Source: JBBRZF01 sp038236965
GTDB lineage: Bacteria > Acidobacteriota > Terriglobia > Terriglobales > Acidobacteriaceae
Length of the DNA: 6,923 nt
NCBI GenBank assembly: GCA_038236965.1
Contig: JBBRZF010000178.1
Span: forward strand, 1-6,923
Direction: 5' to 3'
Made by a program: the position numbers and the translations under genes. The notes under the pieces were generated by a model. The model was given only the letters and a program-made list of their open reading frames with translations, had not been told where the DNA came from and searched no databases. Of the stretch, positions 1 to 4,247 are shown piece by piece. Each line of letters starts with the position of its first letter. Position 1 is the stretch's first letter.

Positions 1-39
1 AATGGGCTGAAGATCTCGCGAGACCAGCTGGTGTTCTAG
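1..39 (+). CDS. C-terminal end of an upstream gene (partial)
   Basis: Frame 1 is open from the window edge and reads NGLKISRDQLVF before a TAG stop. The fragment is too short to assign a family. The main support for a real gene end is the strong intrinsic terminator 35 bases further on, on the same strand, with nothing else for it to terminate. Twelve codons without a stop is weak evidence by itself, so this is a tentative call. Confidence 0.35.
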   Translation, partial: NGLKISRDQLVF

Positions 40-73
40 AATCTTGTCTGGCAAGGCTTCTGCTTATTTAGTT

Positions 74-108
74 AAGACTGCTCTCAACAGGGCGGTCTTT
101 TCTGTTTT
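74..108 (+). terminator. Rho-independent terminator of the upstream gene
   Basis: Left arm AAGACTGCTC (74-83) pairs with GGGCGGTCTT (90-99) over 10 base pairs, two of them G-U, around the loop TCAACA. It is followed by TTTTCTGTTTT. This separates the upstream unit from the pilin region, so the pilin genes need their own promoter. Confidence 0.8.
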
Positions 109-143
109 ACCCGCGATTTTGTGACACTTCTTGTAGTTGCCGG

Positions 144-160
144 TTGACAAATTTTGTCAA
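144..160. promoter_or_regulatory. Perfect 17-bp palindrome, possible operator or -35 region
   Basis: TTGACAAA-T-TTTGTCAA is a perfect inverted repeat with 8-base arms and a 1-base centre. The left arm contains a consensus -35 hexamer, TTGACA (144-149), but the hexamer 17 bases on (CATTCT, 167-172) is a poor -10. A binding site for a dimeric regulator is more likely than a sigma-70 promoter. It lies about 200 bases upstream of the sigma-54-like element. The regulator is unknown. Confidence 0.45.
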
Positions 161-244
161 TATCGCCATTCTGTGACTAAATCTTACCGCCAAGGCCAAG
201 CCGCCTATTAGACGAGGGCCATTATCTAAGTACCTAAAGCTGCG

Positions 245-276
245 GGAGTTATCTCCAACTTGTTACTTCGGTAATA
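245..276 (+). other. Two adjacent small hairpins in the pilin upstream region
   Basis: GGAG-TTAT-CTCC (245-256) is followed after four bases by TGTTAC-TTCG-GTAATA (261-276), a 6-bp stem with one G-U pair capped by the stable UUCG tetraloop. They lie upstream of the predicted sigma-54 start, so they would matter in RNA only if transcription began further upstream, for example near 144-172. I could not match them to a known riboswitch class. Confidence 0.35.
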
Positions 277-293
277 TGAGGTAATGAGGGTTG

Positions 294-307
294 GGATTGC
301 GGATTGC
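294..307 (+). repeat. Tandem heptamer GGATTGC x2
   Basis: GGATTGC occurs twice in direct succession (294-300 and 301-307), ending 39 bases before the sigma-54-like element. Repeated short sites upstream of a -24/-12 promoter are the usual layout for enhancer-binding activators, but two copies of seven bases could also be chance. Confidence 0.4.
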
Positions 308-346
308 ACCCTGTATGCACGATCAGGACTGGTGAGTGTGGTTCTG

Positions 347-362
347 TGGCAGAGAGAATGCC
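347..362 (+). promoter_or_regulatory. Candidate sigma-54 (-24/-12) promoter of the first pilin gene
   Basis: TGGCAGAGAGAATGCC matches the sigma-54 consensus TGGCAC-N5-TTGC at the key positions: TGGCA at -24, TGC at -12, and exactly ten bases between the GG and GC dinucleotides. Transcription would start near 373, giving a leader of about 95 bases. Sigma-54 with the activator PilR drives pilA in several other bacteria, which makes the site plausible here; the match is not perfect (G for C at the sixth position, A for T before TGC). Confidence 0.45.
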
Positions 363-373
363 GCTCAGGCGCG

Positions 374-391
374 ACTCAATCGCGATCGAGT
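374..391. promoter_or_regulatory. Near-perfect 18-bp palindrome at the predicted transcription start
   Basis: ACTCAATCGCGATCGAGT is symmetric at all but one pair of positions (A at 378 against C at 387). It sits immediately downstream of the predicted sigma-54 start (about 373), a typical place for a repressor operator. A second, smaller dyad, AATTC-A-GAATT, lies at 402-412. No regulator can be named. Confidence 0.4.
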
Positions 392-468
392 AGGCTCAAC
401 GAATTCAGAATTGAACCGCAGAGACAATAGCTCGGCGGGAACCTAAAAGAAGGAAATTGGAGAACATC

Positions 469-936
469 ATGCGTAAACAGAAGGGCTTCTCGCTAATCGA
501 ACTTCTAATCGTGGTCGCGATCATCCTGATCATCGCCGCCATCGCAATTCCTAACCTGCTTCGCTCGCGTATTGCGGCAAATGAAGCTTCGGCCGTCGGC
601 TCGGAGCGCACCATCGTTACGTCTGAGATCACCTACAACACCTCGTACAACACCTTCGCATCGCTTGCCCAGTTGGGCGGCACGGCTAGCCAGTGCGGTA
701 CGCCGAGTTCGGCCACCTCCTGCATGATCGACAACTCGTTGGCTGGCGGACAAAAGAGCGGTTACAACTTTGCAGCTACGGGCAACGCTGCAGGTTTCTA
801 CACGACGGCAGCGCCGGTCACCACTGGCACAACCGGCGTACGCTTCTTCTGCGGTTCCAATGACGGCGTCGTCCGTCAAGGTGGCACAGCGGCCGCTTCC
901 GACGCAACCGCTTGTCAAGCTCTTGCTGCCATCTAA
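469..936 (+). CDS. pilA: Type IV pilin precursor, copy 1 (PilA-like)
   Basis: Prepilin of 155 residues. The short basic leader MRKQKG is followed by FSLIELL, so the prepilin peptidase would cut between G6 and F7, methylate the new N-terminal Phe, and leave the conserved Glu5 of the mature protein (E11). Residues 7-30 form the hydrophobic helix that anchors the subunit and packs the pilus core; residues 31-60 continue the amphipathic helix. The globular part is rich in Ser, Thr, Gly and Ala and has four cysteines (C76, C85, C128, C149) that could form two disulfides. It is about the length of ordinary type IV pilins, not the short conductive kind. ATG 469 is chosen over TTG 457 because it gives the standard six-residue leader and has GGAG six bases upstream. 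The name pilA rests on the conserved N-terminus; a minor pilin cannot be excluded. Nearly identical to the gene at 1143. Confidence 0.93.
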   Translation: MRKQKGFSLIELLIVVAIILIIAAIAIPNLLRSRIAANEASAVGSERTIVTSEITYNTSYNTFASLAQLGGTASQCGTPSSATSCMIDNSLAGGQKSGYNFAATGNAAGFYTTAAPVTTGTTGVRFFCGSNDGVVRQGGTAAASDATACQALAAI

Positions 937-954
937 CTTGCAACATTCTTGAGC

Positions 955-998
955 GAAGCAGAGGGAGAGCGGACAAACATCCTGCTCCCCTTTGCTTC
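955..998 (+). terminator. 3' hairpin after pilin copy 1, terminator-like without U-tract
   Basis: GAAGCA (955-960) pairs with TGCTTC (993-998) and GGGAG (963-967) with CTCCC (985-989), giving a long stem with a small internal loop. No U-tract follows, so it may act as an mRNA 3'-end stabiliser or a partial terminator rather than a full intrinsic terminator. It is preserved in the second copy, where the loop has one base less. Confidence 0.5.
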
Positions 999-1005
999 TC
1001 CAGGG

Positions 1006-1041
1006 AATGAGGCTGCGGCTGTGAGCGCGATGCGCAGTATT
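1006..1041 (+). pseudogene. 12-codon relic of a third-type pilin gene
   Basis: The spacer between pilins 1 and 2 contains a stretch reading NEAAAVSAMRSI, identical in protein to residues 38-49 of the pilin at 1760 (bases 1871-1906). The DNA differs at 5 of 36 positions, all third codon positions and all synonymous. It begins just past the end of the duplicated 3' hairpin region and has no prepilin leader. Similarity is lost after base 1041. The best reading is the remains of another pilin gene removed by deletion or recombination. It is in frame with a weak open frame from ATG 949, but that lacks a prepilin signal and overlaps the start of the next gene. Confidence 0.65.
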
Positions 1042-1124
1042 ATAGTTGAAGTTTGTGGGCTGTCGGCATTGGTTCTCAAGATGCAAAGTGTTGGGTCAAA
1101 CTTGCCAAGCTTCGAGCAAGGTCA

Positions 1125-1137
1125 AGAGAGAGAGAGA
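1125..1137 (+). repeat. (AG)6A tract at the ribosome binding site of pilin copy 2
   Basis: Thirteen bases of alternating A and G end five bases before the GTG start at 1143. No better Shine-Dalgarno sequence is present, so GAGAG in this tract probably acts as the ribosome binding site. Dinucleotide repeats can gain or lose units by slippage, so the tract length could vary. Confidence 0.7.
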
Positions 1138-1142
1138 ATAAC

Positions 1143-1610
1143 GTGCGCAAACAGAAGGGCTTTTCGCTTATCGAACTTTTGATCGTGGTTGCGATCATTC
1201 TTATCATCGCCGCCATCGCCATTCCCAACCTGCTCCGGTCGCGTATTGCGGCAAATGAAGCTTCGGCCGTTGGCTCGGAGCGCACCATCGTTACGTCTGA
1301 GATCACCTACAACACCTCGTACAACACCTTCGCATCGCTTGCCCAGTTGGGCGGCACAGCTAGCCAGTGCGGTACGCCGAGTTCGGCCACCTCCTGCATG
1401 ATCGACAACTCGTTGGCTGGCGGACAAAAGAGCGGCTACAACTTTGTGGCTACGGGCGACACGGCGGGCTTCGTCACGTCGGCAGCGCCGGTCACCACTG
1501 GCACAACCGGCGTACGCTTCTTCTGCGGTTCCAATGACGGCGTCGTCCGTCAGGGTGGCACTGCGGCCGCGGCTGACGCAGCCGCTTGTCAAGCTCTTGC
1601 TGCCATCTAA
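1143..1610 (+). CDS. pilA: Type IV pilin precursor, copy 2 (PilA-like)
   Basis: Prepilin of 155 residues, the same length as the copy at 469. The leader, G6/F7 cleavage site, Glu5 of the mature protein (E11), hydrophobic helix and all four cysteines (C76, C85, C128, C149) are kept. After the start codon the two proteins differ at seven residues: A102V, N106D, A107T, Y111V, T113S, S144A and T147A, all in the exposed C-terminal part. The reading frame is open upstream to an ATG at 1053, but that would bury the prepilin leader behind 30 charged residues; GTG 1143 aligns exactly with ATG 469 and is chosen. Its ribosome binding site appears to be an AG repeat, weaker than the GGAG of copy 1, and no good promoter was seen in the spacer. 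Expression may therefore be lower, or depend on read-through past the hairpin at 955. Confidence 0.92.
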   Translation: MRKQKGFSLIELLIVVAIILIIAAIAIPNLLRSRIAANEASAVGSERTIVTSEITYNTSYNTFASLAQLGGTASQCGTPSSATSCMIDNSLAGGQKSGYNFVATGDTAGFVTSAAPVTTGTTGVRFFCGSNDGVVRQGGTAAAADAAACQALAAI

Positions 1611-1628
1611 CTTGAAACATTCTTGAGC

Positions 1629-1671
1629 GAAGCAGAGGGAGAGTGGACAACATCCTGCTCCCCTTTGCTTC
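1629..1671 (+). terminator. 3' hairpin after pilin copy 2 (duplicate of the one after copy 1)
   Basis: GAAGCA (1629-1634) pairs with TGCTTC (1666-1671), with an inner GGGAG/CTCCC stem, as at 955-998. One loop base is lost and one is substituted relative to copy 1, while both stem arms are unchanged, consistent with selection on the stem. There is no U-tract. Processing or stabilisation of the transcript is as likely as termination. Confidence 0.5.
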
Positions 1672-1759
1672 TCCCATGGCATTCCTGCATCCCCGATCAG
1701 AAAAGCTGAAGTTTGAGATTCTCGATTTTCTATATCTCGAGTCATAGGATAAATTTGCC

Positions 1760-2218
1760 ATGCGAAAGCAAACAGGATTCTCGCTGATCGAATTATTGAT
1801 CGTTGTGGCGGTTATCCTGGTATTGGCCGCGATCGCGATTCCCAACATGCTGCGTGCTCGAATCGTTGCGAATGAGGCCGCGGCCGTAAGCGCTATGCGC
1901 AGTATCACCAGTTCCGAGATCATTTACAAAATCACTTACCCTGCTGTCGGGTATGCCCCCAGTCTAGACACGCTCGGACCATCCGCATCGCCTACCCCTT
2001 CACGCGCTGGCTTGGTTCCTGCTGATCTGGCTGACGCTCCGAACCAGAAAAGTGGCTACACCTTTTCTCTTACCGGGACCGCGGATACGTTCCAGATCAA
2101 TGCGACACCAGTACAGCCTGGCATAACGGGTAATCGAAATTTTTGCACGGACACTCCTGCGGTGATTTTCTGGGCGGCGCCAGGAGCAACCTGTGTCCCC
2201 GGCACAAATCCGATCTAG
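1760..2218 (+). CDS. Type IV pilin precursor, divergent third paralogue
   Basis: Prepilin of 152 residues with the leader MRKQTG and mature start FSLIELL; the peptidase site is G6/F7 and the mature Glu5 is E11. The helix (7-30) is close to that of the other two pilins, but the globular domain is largely different. It shares the block QKSGY (residues 96-100) with them, then has a proline-rich middle and a single cysteine pair (C129, C145) in a C-terminal loop like the disulfide-bonded loop of many pilins. It has half as many cysteines as its neighbours. ATG 1760 has AGGA ten bases upstream. The gene lies 149 bases after copy 2 and is followed by a structured region and a strong terminator. It may be an alternative major subunit or a minor pilin. 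Its codons 38-49 are also found as a relic at 1006-1041. Confidence 0.92.
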   Translation: MRKQTGFSLIELLIVVAVILVLAAIAIPNMLRARIVANEAAAVSAMRSITSSEIIYKITYPAVGYAPSLDTLGPSASPTPSRAGLVPADLADAPNQKSGYTFSLTGTADTFQINATPVQPGITGNRNFCTDTPAVIFWAAPGATCVPGTNPI

Positions 2219-2239
2219 ACGGTTTGCGATGCAAAACGG

Positions 2240-2305
2240 GGCACGGAAAGTCCGCTGTCGTAATTTCAAAAGGTTTGGCGAAATACCTGGGGGAGGGTAT
2301 ACGCC
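2240..2305 (+). other. Structured 3' region with two hairpins before the terminator
   Basis: GGCA-CGGA (2240-2247) pairs with TCCG-c-TGTC (2251-2259) with one bulged C. GGCG-aa-ATACC (2277-2287) pairs with GGTAT-a-CGCC (2296-2305) around a G-rich loop. With the terminator at 2309 this makes three hairpins in a row between a pilin gene and the next unit. It could be the 3' UTR of the pilin message, a small RNA released from it, or an unrecognised aptamer. It does not fit the c-di-GMP (GEMM) consensus on inspection. Confidence 0.4.
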
Positions 2306-2308
2306 GAT

Positions 2309-2358
2309 GGGAGCATCCCTGAGATTCAACATCTTTCCGATGCTCCTTTTTCTTTTTT
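2309..2358 (+). terminator. Rho-independent terminator closing the pilin block
   Basis: GGAGCATC (2310-2317) pairs with GATGCTCC (2339-2346) over 8 perfect base pairs, with AGAT/ATCT (2322-2325, 2331-2334) able to extend the stem inside the loop. It is followed by TTTTTCTTTTTT. This is the strongest terminator in the window and isolates the pilins from the glycosyltransferase genes. Confidence 0.9.
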
Positions 2359-2387
2359 CCCGCCTCTCGTTCCCTCAAAGTAGCCTC

Positions 2388-2396
2388 TGCTATGAT
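2388..2396 (+). promoter_or_regulatory. Extended -10 promoter element for the glycosyltransferase unit
   Basis: TGCTATGAT matches the extended -10 form TGnTATAAT with one mismatch. No good -35 is seen at the right distance, which is tolerated by extended -10 promoters. Transcription would begin near 2403. Because TATGAT overlaps the in-frame ATG codons at 2392, 2395 and 2398, those codons would not be translated, which argues for a later start at 2419 or 2446. Confidence 0.45.
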
Positions 2397-2445
2397 GATG
2401 CCGATCTCACCTGCCTTCATGCATATTTCAAGTAAGCCGGACGCG

Positions 2446-4143
2446 ATGGTTCCAGCGCAGACCGAAGACTCGTGCGCTTCGCATTCCAGCGAAAGCCTCG
2501 TGACCGCGAAGCCTCCTTCGCGCTGGCGCGTGATGATTCCTTTACTTCTCCTTGCCGTGTACGTGATTCAGGGCGTCTGGTTCATACGCACACAATCTTT
2601 CACATGGGACGAACCACTGCACCTGCAGGCAGGCCTGGAAGAGTGGCGACTCGGGTCATTCAGACTAGTCAGCGATCACCCACCGCTTGGGCATCTGCTT
2701 CCGACCGCGTTGATTGCGCGCGACCCGAATGTGCGGCTGCACTTCCTGATCGTGCCGTGGCTATCAATGGATTTGTTGTCGGCGGATCCCGATCCCGAAT
2801 TCGTGGCTCGCCACACCCGCCCGTTGGTGCTCGCCCTTGGGCTTCTGCTGGGAGTGCTGTTGTGGAAGACAGCGCGGAGTCTTTTCTCTGAAGGTGCGGC
2901 TAATCTTGCGCTCGCGCTGTTTGCCTTTTCGCCCAACCTGATCGCGCACTTCTCGATGGTCACTACGGACGGCGTGCTGACCATCGCTTACTTTGCAACT
3001 GGCGTTCAATTGATGCGCTGGAGGAAGAATCCATCTTGGCCACAGACCGCGTTACTCGGCATCTTGCTTGGAGTGCTCTTGCTCTCCAAACTCAGCGCAC
3101 CGGTGCTTGTGATGCTGGCGCTGCTCTTCGTACTGGTGAAGCGACGTAAAGAGTGGCATTCACTTCGTGACTGGAGGTGGCGTCCAGCGTTCCTTGCATT
3201 TGCGCTAGGACTGTTCGTGCTCTGGGCAGGATATTTCTTCCATGTCTCTCACCTAACGACCCAGCAGGGCACTCTCTTTATGAACTTTCCGCCAGTTCAA
3301 AAATCGGTGCCGGTCTGGATCGTCATGGTACGCAAGATCAACCTTTGGGTGCCTGCCGGGGAATACGTCTATGGATTCCTCCAAACCATAGAACACAACA
3401 GCGCCGGTCACGGCAAGTTTCTACTCGGCTCGGCAACGACCGGATATATGCCCCTTCTGTACCCCACGATCGTAGCCCTTAAGTGGCCACCCATCGTGTT
3501 GCTGCTCTTCGTTTGCTCCATAGTCTTGTTCGCTACCCGCAAAATCAAGCTTCCCCCCGGCTGGGTTGTGCTCGCCGTCTTTCCGCTTGCAGTCTTGTTG
3601 CTGGCGATGAGTTCCCGAATCGCGTCAGGGGAACGCCACTTGCTGCCCGCATATCCGTTTGTGTTGCTCTTTGCTTCCGCCACATGGGATTACGCACGGG
3701 CATTGGGGAAGCGTGTACGAGTCGCGCTGCTGTTGGTGGCCGTCGCGGCGAACGCAGCGGACGTACTGCGCTACGCGCCCGACTACCTCTCTTACTTCAA
3801 CCCTCTTGTGCGGCAAACAGAGAGCTACCGCCTGCTGAGCTTCAGCGATTTGGATTGGGGACAAGGTTTGCTGGCACTGAAAAAGTATCAGGGCGAGCAC
3901 CCCAGCGAAAACATATACCTCGCGACCGTGGGGAATACGACCCCAGCCGCATATGGAATACGTGCAACCCAACTGGAACCCGGCCAGCGCCCCTCTGGAA
4001 CCATTGTCATCAGCGCCACGCGCCTGGCGGGTTTCCGAGCGGGGGGGCCATGCGGTTTCTGCTGGGTGCAGAAGTATCCGCTCAAAACGACGCTCAATCA
4101 CAGTTTGTTTGTGTACGAAGTACCTCCGAATCCGGAGCGTTGA
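2446..4143 (+). CDS. Membrane glycosyltransferase, GT39/PMT-like (GT-C fold)
   Basis: Polytopic protein of 565 residues, probably moving a sugar from a polyprenyl-phosphate donor to an acceptor on the outer face of the inner membrane. After the first membrane segment (about 30-46) comes the loop motif FTWDEP with the acidic pair D55-E56, where GT39 and ArnT-type enzymes carry their catalytic Asp. DHPPLGHLLP (77-86) and TTDG (173-176) follow. Roughly ten hydrophobic segments fill the middle. Near the C-terminus YLSYFNPL and SDLDWGQG (467-474) are typical of one bacterial GT39 subgroup, and a soluble tail ends with CGFC (536-539). ATG 2446 is preferred because the upstream ATGs at 2392-2398 overlap a likely -10 element; ATG 2419 is also possible, and neither has a good ribosome binding site. 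A run of seven G (4041-4047) lies near the 3' end. Sugar and acceptor are unknown; the pilins next door are one candidate. Confidence 0.85.
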   Translation: MVPAQTEDSCASHSSESLVTAKPPSRWRVMIPLLLLAVYVIQGVWFIRTQSFTWDEPLHLQAGLEEWRLGSFRLVSDHPPLGHLLPTALIARDPNVRLHFLIVPWLSMDLLSADPDPEFVARHTRPLVLALGLLLGVLLWKTARSLFSEGAANLALALFAFSPNLIAHFSMVTTDGVLTIAYFATGVQLMRWRKNPSWPQTALLGILLGVLLLSKLSAPVLVMLALLFVLVKRRKEWHSLRDWRWRPAFLAFALGLFVLWAGYFFHVSHLTTQQGTLFMNFPPVQKSVPVWIVMVRKINLWVPAGEYVYGFLQTIEHNSAGHGKFLLGSATTGYMPLLYPTIVALKWPPIVLLLFVCSIVLFATRKIKLPPGWVVLAVFPLAVLLLAMSSRIASGERHLLPAYPFVLLFASATWDYARALGKRVRVALLLVAVAANAADVLRYAPDYLSYFNPLVRQTESYRLLSFSDLDWGQGLLALKKYQGEHPSENIYLATVGNTTPAAYGIRATQLEPGQRPSGTIVISATRLAGFRAGGPCGFCWVQKYPLKTTLNHSLFVYEVPPNPER

Positions 4144-4247
4144 CGATGACGCGTAATACATCCGTACCTTGGCGTAAGTAACTTGCGAATCAGGAGCAAC
4201 ATCCGCAGAATGCAGGAAATGCCTACCCTCGAAGTCGAATCCGGAGC
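4118..4247 (+). repeat. Three copies of AAGT-n-CGAATC(C/A)GGAGC
   Basis: CGAATCCGGAGC occurs at 4127-4138 and 4236-4247, and CGAATCAGGAGC at 4186-4197. Each is preceded by AAGT (4118-4121, 4176-4179, 4232-4235), with 5, 6 and 0 bases between. The first spans the end of one gene, the second supplies the AGGAG before the next gene, and the third is inside that gene. The first also forms the small hairpin CTCCG-AATC-CGGAG (4124-4137). Confidence 0.6.

Larger units (their letters stand above)
469..1674 (+). repeat. Tandem duplication: pilin gene plus its 3' hairpin
   Basis: Segment 469-1001 is repeated at 1143-1674 (period 674 bases). The homology begins at the start codons and ends abruptly after TTTGCTTCTCC, so each copy has the pilin gene plus about 65 bases of 3' region, the latter differing by two substitutions and one single-base deletion. 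Within the 468-base genes I count 32 differences, unevenly spread: 13 in codons 1-32, 3 in codons 33-101, 10 in codons 102-113, and 6 in codons 114-156 including the stop. Upstream regions of the two genes are not convincingly alike. Confidence 0.93.

Noticed and set aside
505..1086. Long open frame on the minus strand (193 aa) over pilin copy 1, and a similar one (207 aa, 1122-1745) over copy 2
   Set aside because: Both are antisense to well-supported pilin genes and resemble each other only because the pilins are duplicated; they have low-complexity Arg/Ala/Gly-rich products with no recognisable domain.
1092..1106. TGGGTCAAACTTGCC as a sigma-54 site for pilin copy 2
   Set aside because: The gap between GG and GC is nine bases, one short of the strict requirement.
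1053..1142. Upstream ATG start for pilin copy 2
   Set aside because: It would add 30 charged residues before the prepilin leader, which the peptidase would not accept; GTG 1143 aligns with the start of copy 1.
949..1182. Plus-strand open frame of 77 aa between pilins 1 and 2
   Set aside because: It begins in the duplicated 3' hairpin region, contains the pilin relic without a leader peptide, and overlaps the start of pilin copy 2; it is better explained as remnant sequence.
1644..1659. TGGACAACATCCTGCT as a sigma-54 site for the third pilin
   Set aside because: The GG-N10-GC spacing is right only because of a one-base deletion within a hairpin region; in copy 1 the same sequence has the wrong spacing, and other consensus bases do not match.
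469..2218. Conductive 'nanowire' pilins
   Set aside because: The proteins are 152-155 residues with full globular domains, unlike the roughly 60-residue aromatic-rich pilins for which that role was proposed.
2219..2310. c-di-GMP (GEMM) riboswitch after the third pilin
   Set aside because: GCAAAAC and CGGAAAGTCC recall parts of the motif, but the core GACGCAAAGCC and the tetraloop-receptor arrangement are absent, and the region follows rather than precedes a pilin gene.
4146..4181. Small open frame of 11 codons between the glycosyltransferases as a leader peptide
   Set aside because: No ribosome binding site of its own and no attenuator-like hairpin after it; length is within chance.
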